Of a stretch of 35,607 bases of DNA, positions 30,692-35,607 are shown piece after piece. The notes under the pieces are model-generated. The model saw only the letters and a list, made by a program, of their open reading frames with translations. It was not told the origin of the DNA and did not search any database. Each line of letters starts with the position of its first letter. Position 1 is the stretch's first letter. The translations under genes and the position numbers were made by a program. The DNA comes from Longimicrobiaceae bacterium (GTDB taxonomy: Bacteria > Gemmatimonadota > Gemmatimonadetes > Longimicrobiales > Longimicrobiaceae). Location of the stretch: the NCBI GenBank assembly GCA_030146875.1, contig JASLAX010000225.1, positions 1 to 35,607 on the forward strand, written 5' to 3'.

Positions 30692-31975
30692 ATGAAGTAC
30701 ACGAGATCGGTTCCCGCCGTGGTGCTGGCCGTGGTGTTCACGGCCGCCTGCTCGTCCGACGCCCCGGTCGGACCCCAGCCGGGCGACGTGGCGGCGAACC
30801 GCGGCCAGGAGCAGTCGGCGCTGCGCACGCCCGACGACGAGTTCGCGCGGGCGTCGCGGAACGAGGCCCCGGGCTTCGCCGGCTACTACCTGCGCGAGGA
30901 CGGCACCCCCGTCATCCTGCTGACCGACGAGACCCGGCGCGGCGAGGTGCAGCGCTACCTGGCCCGCGAGCTCGCCAGCGTCCGCGGCGGGCGCGCGCGC
31001 TCCTCGCAGCAGCCGGTGTTCGTGAAGGCGGCCCACGACTTCGCGCAGCTCAAGACGTGGTCCGAGCAGCTCCACCCGCTGCTGGAGCGGAGCGACGTGT
31101 ACCTGATCGACGTGGACGAGGTGGGGAACCGCGTGGCGCTGGGCGTGGCCGACGCCAACGCCATCGGCGCGGTGCGGCAGGAGGCCACGCGGCTGGGCAT
31201 CCCGGCGGACGCGGTGCACGTGGAGACGCAGGCCAAGCCGGAGCCCCGCGCCACCGTGCGCGACCGCTTCGCCAGCACGTTGGGCGGCATCCAGATCGCG
31301 TTCGGGCAGTACGTCTGCACGCTGGGCTTCAACGCGAAGCGCGTGTCGACGGGCGCCAACATCTACGTGACCAACGCGCACTGCACGGGCACGCAGTACG
31401 TGAACGACGGGATCGCCATCTACCAGAACACCGTCGCCTCGGGCAACCAGATCGGCAACGAGGTGTCCGACCGCGGGCTGTACGCCTGCATCTCGGGCGT
31501 GCTGAGCTGCCGCCAGGCCGACGCGGCCTACATCAGCAACAACGGCACGCGTGCGGTGGGCCAGGGCGGGATCGCCCGCACCGCGTTCGCGACGGGCCAG
31601 TCCGCCACGCTGACCACCATCGGCGAGTTCGACATCGTGGGGCGCAACACGTCCCTGGCCGTGGGCGCGTGGCTGGACAAGACCGGCCGCACCAGCGGCT
31701 CCACGTACGGCAAGGTGACCAGCACCTGCGTGACCATCGGCTCCCTGCGCTGCCAGGACATCTCCAAGCTGTGGTCCATGGGCGGCGACAGCGGCTCGCC
31801 GGTGTACGTCTGGATCGGCGGCTCCGGCGCGGCCGAGAACGACGTGCGCCTGCACGGCGTGATGTGGGGCGGCCCCGGCACGGACTACACGATCACGTAC
31901 TCCAGCCGGCTCGGCGGGATCGAGGCGGACCTGGGTGCGCTGACCAACCTCTGCCGCCCCGGCTACGGCTGCTGA
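30692..31975 (+). CDS. secreted chymotrypsin-fold serine protease, predicted lipoprotein
   Basis: Protein of 427 residues. It starts with a lipoprotein-type signal (MKYTRSVPAVVLAVVFTAAC, candidate lipid Cys20), so it is probably membrane-anchored outside the cytoplasm. Residues about 50-205 look like a prodomain, with DVYLIDVDEVGNRVALGVAD resembling the propeptide of alpha-lytic-type proteases. The catalytic domain (about 205-427) has NAHC (H230), a candidate Asp in RQADAAYI (D277) and GGDSGSP (S367). Their spacings of 47 and 90 are close to those of chymotrypsin. Several Cys residues probably form disulfides. The start at 30692 is supported by GAGGAAAG (30681-30688) and the signal peptide. 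It is followed after 33 bases by a small lipoprotein gene. Substrate unknown; extracellular peptide breakdown is the simplest role. Confidence 0.85.
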   Translation: MKYTRSVPAVVLAVVFTAACSSDAPVGPQPGDVAANRGQEQSALRTPDDEFARASRNEAPGFAGYYLREDGTPVILLTDETRRGEVQRYLARELASVRGGRARSSQQPVFVKAAHDFAQLKTWSEQLHPLLERSDVYLIDVDEVGNRVALGVADANAIGAVRQEATRLGIPADAVHVETQAKPEPRATVRDRFASTLGGIQIAFGQYVCTLGFNAKRVSTGANIYVTNAHCTGTQYVNDGIAIYQNTVASGNQIGNEVSDRGLYACISGVLSCRQADAAYISNNGTRAVGQGGIARTAFATGQSATLTTIGEFDIVGRNTSLAVGAWLDKTGRTSGSTYGKVTSTCVTIGSLRCQDISKLWSMGGDSGSPVYVWIGGSGAAENDVRLHGVMWGGPGTDYTITYSSRLGGIEADLGALTNLCRPGYGC

Positions 31976-32008
31976 GGACGCCCCTCCGGACCCGCACGCG
32001 GCCCACCC

Positions 32009-32389
32009 GTGGGATTCTGGCCACGGGTGCTCACGGCCGCCGCGCTCTGCGCGGGAGCCGCCGCGTGCGCGGCCCGGACGAACGGACCGTCCGATGACGT
32101 GGAGTGGAACATGGAAGGCGTGATCGCCGCGGTGGAGCCCGGCTCGGGCGAGAGCCGGGTGACGGTCGAGGTCGCCTCCCGCGAGACCGCCGAGGGCGAC
32201 CGGGTGGTCCTGCTCGTCTCCCCCGAGACGGAGGTGATCGTCAAGCGCCCGGACGGCACGCACGGGCGCGGGGGAGCGGCCGACCTGGCGGTCGGCGCGC
32301 GGATCCTGGCCCGCCACACGGGCCGGGAGATGCGCTCGCTCCCGCCGCAGTACCGCGCCACGCACGTCCGGGTGGTCCGCGGCCCCTGA
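32009..32389 (+). CDS. small YobA/DUF3221-like lipoprotein
   Basis: Protein of 126 residues with a GTG start. The first 20 residues (MGFWPRVLTAAALCAGAAAC) form a signal peptide with a weak lipobox at Cys20. The rest is a single small beta-rich domain: MEGVIAAVE near the start, VVLLVSPETEVIV in the middle, then DLAVGARILARHTG and RSLPPQYRATHVRVV. This order (ligand-like beta strands, a T-x-x-x-V strand, L-x-x-G, then S-x-P-x-Q-x-x-A) is the DUF3221/YobA pattern. I see no catalytic residues. It follows the protease by 33 bases and shares its terminator, so the two are probably co-expressed at the cell surface. Family assignment is by pattern memory and moderate. Confidence 0.6.
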   Translation: MGFWPRVLTAAALCAGAAACAARTNGPSDDVEWNMEGVIAAVEPGSGESRVTVEVASRETAEGDRVVLLVSPETEVIVKRPDGTHGRGGAADLAVGARILARHTGREMRSLPPQYRATHVRVVRGP

Positions 32390-32431
32390 CGCGGTTTCGT
32401 CGGGGCCGGCTCTCCCGGGAGGTTCGCAGTC

Positions 32432-32460
32432 GCGGGCCCGGCCACCTCGGCCGGGCCCGC
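32432..32460 (+). terminator. strong GC hairpin ending the protease/lipoprotein operon
   Basis: GCGGGCCCGGCC (32432-32443) and GGCCGGGCCCGC (32449-32460) pair perfectly over 12 bases around an ACCTC loop, 43 bases after the lipoprotein stop. Only a weak T-containing sequence follows. This is the strongest inverted repeat in the window. Confidence 0.6.
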
Positions 32461-32664
32461 CTCGTTCACGTCGTGGGCGAGGGGGCGGCCGCGTCGGACA
32501 CTCGGCGTCGAGACCGTTGTACGTCGCGCTTCCCCGCCGTAGGTTACCCGCCGGTCTTCGACGTGAGCGCCCGCCTCGGACCCGGCCGGCAACGTCCGCC
32601 CGGGCGGCTCCCCTCCCGCACGCCCTTCCCCGCGCACCTCCGCGCGTCCTTCCGCGGCCCTACG

Positions 32665-34593
32665 ATGAACGACAGTCATCGCTCGGAGCTGAAAGCGCGC
32701 TACGCGACAGCCGTGGCGTCCGGGAACCGGATGCTCACGTGGTGGCTCGTGCTGCTGTTCGTGCTGGCGGTGGTGGTGGAGCAGCAGATCCGCGACCGGC
32801 AGGTGAAGACGGACGAGCTGAAGCGCGACCTGAGGTCTGCTCACGAGTCGGGCCGCGCCGCCCGCAAGGAGATGGGACTGGCGTACGGGAAGGTGCACGG
32901 GACCGTGCAGGGCATGATCCGCTGCGACACGAGCGCCATCCGCACCGCGCTCAGGGGTGTGGACGGTGGGAAGGAGCCCATCTGCACGGCCGGACCCGAG
33001 AGCCTGTCCGCCTGGTGGGGGCGCTTCCACGCCGACACCTCCCTGCTGCGGGCGATGGTCGCTTTCGAGCCTTCCCGGCTGGCGCGCAGGTACGCGGACA
33101 CGGTCGAGGTGACGGACTCGCTCGCGGCGATGGCCAGGCGGCTCGGCGTGCCCCTCGACGGGCGCGGGGCGCTGCACACCTTTCCCGCGTCGCTCGACGG
33201 CGGGGGCGCGCCTCCGGAGCCGGTGTCGCGATCCGACGGGGTCCCGCTGCTCGCGCGGCCCGATCCGGCGGTCTCCGGCGAGGCGGCGGGCCCGGGCGGC
33301 GCCGCGGTCCAGCCGGCGGCAGCCCCCGAACCGCCTGCACCGGATGCGCTCCGCTCCGACGCGGCGGACGCGCGCCGGACGGAGGTCTCCGCCCTGGCGG
33401 CGCACCTGCTCGCCTACCGCGCGGCGTTCGACAAGTACGCGCGGGCACGGTCGGGAGTCTCCGCATCCGTCGCGGAGCTGAAGAAGCTGTCGGCGGAGCA
33501 GCAGTCCCTGCCCACCCCGTTCGGCGGGTTCAACCTGGCGCCGCGCCTGGCGCTGCTCGGCCTGGCCGCGGGGGCGCTCGCCACGTACCTGGTCTTCCTG
33601 CGCACCGCGGCCGAGGCCAGGCGGATCGCCCTGCGTTACCACGCCCAGGCCGGCGAGCCGATCTCCACCCCGCCGGGGGCCCCGGCCTGGGTCTACGGGG
33701 GCGATCCCGGCCTGCCCGCCAGCGTCGGCTGGAGCGACGACGCTCTCCCGGGGGTGAGGTGGCGCGCGCTGCTCGCGCACGGCGCGTGGATCGCGATCGC
33801 GACGTGGCTCGTCTTCGACGTGCAGACGCTGGAGGCGAGCGAGGCCCTGCGGATTCCGCTCGGCCGCTTCGCGGGGCCGGCGCTGATGGCGGTGTTGCTG
33901 CTCGCCGTGGCGCTGGCTACGTTGGCGTTCCGCGGACCCCGGATGGTACGGCCCGACGTTGGGGGCGGTTCTCCGCGGGGCCTGAGCAGGAGGACGTTTG
34001 TCGCCTCCACCGCCGCGGCGGTTCTCGCGGGCGCGTTGGGGCTGGCGTGGCTCGTCGCGCGGGGCTGGGCGGCGCGGAAGGCCCCGAAGCCTTCGCTCGA
34101 CCTGGGCGAGCTCGTGGCGACGCGGCCCGGCTGGTGGTTCGTGAACGCACGCACCGGCGCCGTGCACTGCGAGCCTCTCTGCGGCGGGCACCTGGGAGGG
34201 TCCGCTCCGCTCCGCCAGAACCACCCGCTCGCTCCGGGCGCCCGCCTGCACCTGCACGAGGGGAAGGAGGCCCTGATCCTGGAGGCGGTCTCCCTGGCCG
34301 TGGTGCGGTCGGGCGACGTAGCGGGTGCCATCCGCTGGCTGCAGAAGGCGATCGAGTTCGAGCCGTTCAGCTATCGGCTCTACGATCGCCTGGTACGGCT
34401 GTTCGGCACCACCAGGCAGTACCACCGGATCGTCCCGCTGCTGGAGAGCGGGCTCGCGCGGACCGACTCCCTCTCGGAGGCCGCACGGAAGAAGGCCCGG
34501 GCGGAGTTCCAGCGGCGGATCGACTTCGCCCGCAGCCGGGAAGCGGCCCGTGCACGACGCAACAAGACCCCGCGGGGGCCTTCCAAGCTCTGA
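32665..34593 (+). CDS. multi-pass membrane protein of unknown function with C-terminal TPR-like segment
   Basis: Protein of 642 residues that I do not recognise. A first membrane helix (about 23-39) is followed by a large, probably periplasmic region (about 40-290). That region has charged helices, a Pro/Ala-rich linker around 185-230 and a coiled-coil-like stretch before 290. Four more hydrophobic segments lie near 292-312, 368-386, 402-422 and 445-467. The last is preceded by SRRTF, which resembles a twin-arginine motif but is internal. The C-terminal domain carries HCEPLCGGH (H501, C502, C506, H509), a possible metal site. It ends with LAVVRSGDVAGAIRWLQKAIEFEP and neighbouring helices that look like one or two TPR repeats. 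No good ribosome site is visible before the ATG. It stands alone, with a terminator upstream and a tRNA-like element downstream. Confidence 0.7.
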   Translation: MNDSHRSELKARYATAVASGNRMLTWWLVLLFVLAVVVEQQIRDRQVKTDELKRDLRSAHESGRAARKEMGLAYGKVHGTVQGMIRCDTSAIRTALRGVDGGKEPICTAGPESLSAWWGRFHADTSLLRAMVAFEPSRLARRYADTVEVTDSLAAMARRLGVPLDGRGALHTFPASLDGGGAPPEPVSRSDGVPLLARPDPAVSGEAAGPGGAAVQPAAAPEPPAPDALRSDAADARRTEVSALAAHLLAYRAAFDKYARARSGVSASVAELKKLSAEQQSLPTPFGGFNLAPRLALLGLAAGALATYLVFLRTAAEARRIALRYHAQAGEPISTPPGAPAWVYGGDPGLPASVGWSDDALPGVRWRALLAHGAWIAIATWLVFDVQTLEASEALRIPLGRFAGPALMAVLLLAVALATLAFRGPRMVRPDVGGGSPRGLSRRTFVASTAAAVLAGALGLAWLVARGWAARKAPKPSLDLGELVATRPGWWFVNARTGAVHCEPLCGGHLGGSAPLRQNHPLAPGARLHLHEGKEALILEAVSLAVVRSGDVAGAIRWLQKAIEFEPFSYRLYDRLVRLFGTTRQYHRIVPLLESGLARTDSLSEAARKKARAEFQRRIDFARSREAARARRNKTPRGPSKL

Positions 34594-34611
34594 TTCGGCG
34601 CAGTACCACAC

Positions 34612-34686
34612 GGACCGTGTATGTCTCGGGGAGACTGCTCCGGGCTCGAGCCCGGAGTGAAGTGGGTTCGACTCCTACCCGGTCCA
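34612..34686 (+). other. tRNA-like cloverleaf with canonical T-arm but aberrant D and anticodon arms
   Basis: A 75-base element closes on itself with GGACCG (34612-34617) and CGGTCC (34680-34685). Inside are three hairpins: GTCTC/GAGAC with a 3-base loop, CTCCGGGC/GCCCGGAG around TCGA (a 20-base perfect palindrome), and GTGGG/CCTAC around the 7-base loop TTCGACT. The last contains GGTTCGACTCC, the tRNA T-arm consensus, followed directly by a 7-base acceptor strand and a discriminator A, with no encoded CCA. The middle arm has no 7-base anticodon loop, so this cannot be an ordinary tRNA. It may be a tRNA remnant, a former integration site, or a tRNA mimic. Confidence 0.4.
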
Positions 34687-34813
34687 TTCCTCGTCCAGCT
34701 CGGCTCGCGTCCCGCCCCACGGAACCCGCCGCTCCGCGCGGGTACAACCCTGCGTCCCTTCCGCGGCGCCCGCCGCGACTCGCGTCCCGCGCATCCCGCG
34801 CGGTCCCTCCCCC

Positions 34814-34818
34814 GGAGG
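34814..34818 (+). promoter_or_regulatory. ribosome binding site of the exported barrel-like protein
   Basis: GGAGG lies 6 bases before the ATG at 34825. Together with the signal peptide it rules out the longer open frame that begins at 34621 inside the tRNA-like element. Confidence 0.65.
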
Positions 34819-34824
34819 TGTACG

Positions 34825-35418
34825 ATGCGCAAGACCCTCCTGACCGCAGTCCTCGTCGTCGTCTCCTCCACCTCCGCGTCCGCGCAGCTCGGCGGCGCGG
34901 GGTACCTGGGCCTGGGCCGCGGCGCCATCGACACCCCGCTGCTGAAGGGCGACTGGTCCGCCGGCGGCGGCTACGTCGCGCTGGCCAACGCCGGCGACGG
35001 GCTGCAGCTCGGGCTGCGCGCCACCGGCAGCTACTCGCGCTTCAAGCCCGACCTTCGCGCGCACCTCGACTCCGTGGGCGCGGCGGACGGGCAGCTCAGC
35101 GGAGGCAAGGCGAGCGTGTCCGAGGCGGGCGCGGACCTGATGGCCGGATGGCGGAGCGGCCCGGTGGCGGTGCACTTCTTCTACGGCCTGCACTGGTACC
35201 AGGAGTCCGAGCGCGAGAAGATCCTGACCGCCAACGGCGAAGACTACGAGTTCGGCGCGAAGGTGCGGAGCGACTTCGGGCGGCAGCGCGGGGCGATGCT
35301 CTCCGTCCGCATGGGCCCGGGGCAGGGTGTGTTCGCGGAGTGGTACCGCGGCGGGGGGAACAACCGGCGGATGCGGGAGATCGACGGCCTGCGGCTCGGC
35401 GTGCTCTGGGGGTGGTAG
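34825..35418 (+). CDS. exported protein, probable small outer-membrane beta-barrel
   Basis: Protein of 197 residues with a clear Sec signal peptide (MRKTLLTAVLVVVSSTSASA, predicted cut after A20). The mature part has alternating hydrophobic and polar residues and Gly/aromatic-rich strands, such as GGGYVALANAG, LQLGLRATGSYSRF, VAVHFFYGLHWYQE and GVFAEWYRGG. It ends in LRLGVLWGW, a terminal aromatic residue as in outer-membrane barrel proteins. This suggests an eight-stranded barrel or a related secreted beta protein. I cannot name a family. It lies downstream of the tRNA-like element with its own ribosome site. Confidence 0.65.
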   Translation: MRKTLLTAVLVVVSSTSASAQLGGAGYLGLGRGAIDTPLLKGDWSAGGGYVALANAGDGLQLGLRATGSYSRFKPDLRAHLDSVGAADGQLSGGKASVSEAGADLMAGWRSGPVAVHFFYGLHWYQESEREKILTANGEDYEFGAKVRSDFGRQRGAMLSVRMGPGQGVFAEWYRGGGNNRRMREIDGLRLGVLWGW

Positions 35419-35455
35419 GCCGGCCTCCGTCACGGCGGCGGATGACGAGGGAGGC

Positions 35456-35529
35456 ACGCGGAGACGCGGAGGACGCGGAGGACGCGGAGACGCGGAGACG
35501 CGGAGACGCGGAGACGCGGAGACGCGGTG
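35456..35529 (+). repeat. ACGCGGAG tandem repeat array
   Basis: Nine head-to-tail copies of an 8-base unit ACGCGGAG. Two copies carry one extra G (9 bases) and the last is ACGCGGTG. It lies 38 bases after the barrel-like gene. It is not a CRISPR array, as there are no spacers. The unit is not a multiple of three and lies outside genes. It looks like a variable-number repeat. Confidence 0.85.
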
Positions 35530-35607
35530 CAATGCCCCCGTTTGCTGTACCGGATGTTGATGGAGTCCGGTTAACGTGGAACGGGCAGTGAACTGGTGAT
35601 CTGCGTG

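Noticed and set aside
34612..34686. Calling the tRNA-like element a selenocysteine or class II tRNA, or the end of a tmRNA
   Set aside because: No 7-base anticodon loop can be formed, no long variable arm plus separate anticodon arm fits, and the acceptor partner is only 75 bases upstream, not about 350.
34621..34824. N-terminal extension of the barrel-like protein from 34621
   Set aside because: It runs through the tRNA-like element and hides a clear Sec signal peptide that has its own GGAGG site.
35456..35529. CRISPR array
   Set aside because: Units are 8-9 bases and contiguous, with no spacers and no cas genes.

Overview
The window is very GC-rich and almost entirely coding. About 70% of it (631-25573) is one forward non-ribosomal peptide synthetase (NRPS) locus, followed by ordinary housekeeping and accessory genes. 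Lipoprotein and Sec signal peptides, a small protein that looks like an outer-membrane barrel, and a proton-translocating transhydrogenase suggest a Gram-negative-type envelope. The GC content, the intergenic ACGCGGAG tandem repeats and the gene mix suggest Gemmatimonadota (Longimicrobium-like), with Myxococcota as an alternative. This assignment is inference, since no rRNA or other phylogenetic marker lies in the window.

Region 1 (1-630) is a long, extremely GC-rich leader with one AT-rich promoter candidate. Region 2 (631-25573) holds four NRPS genes in series. Three encode single-module C-A-PCP-E proteins. The fourth encodes a trimodular C-A-PCP-C-A-PCP-C-A-PCP-TE protein. If used collinearly they would make a hexapeptide with three consecutive D residues followed by three non-epimerised residues: D-Leu, D-X, D-(aliphatic), X, X, Z. 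Here X is the same unidentified residue, selected by one unusual A-domain class in modules 2, 4 and 5. The catalytic motifs of all six modules look intact apart from some unusual substitutions. No MbtH protein, phosphopantetheinyl transferase, exporter, regulator or tailoring enzyme is in the window. A 53-codon small ORF is translationally coupled to the trimodular gene.

Region 3 (25574-26457) holds an alkaline-ceramidase-like (CREST superfamily) membrane hydrolase on the same strand. It is preceded by two tiny ORFs joined to each other and to the gene by ATGA overlaps. Region 4 (26556-27156) holds a minus-strand BrnT-type toxin/antitoxin pair and a small plus-strand ORF that overlaps its end.

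Region 5 (27344-30291) is a complete split-subunit proton-translocating NAD(P) transhydrogenase operon (pntAA-pntAB-pntB) with a hairpin after it. Region 6 (30692-32389) encodes a secreted chymotrypsin-fold protease lipoprotein and a small YobA/DUF3221-like lipoprotein, ended by a strong GC hairpin. Region 7 (32665-35418) encodes a multi-pass membrane protein of unknown function and a small exported barrel-like protein. Between them is a tRNA-like cloverleaf with a canonical T-arm but no usable anticodon loop. The window ends with a short ACGCGGAG tandem array.

The most interesting material is the NRPS line (novel predicted product, repeated A-domain class, interchangeable docking ends), the chained ATGA leaders, and the tRNA-like element.
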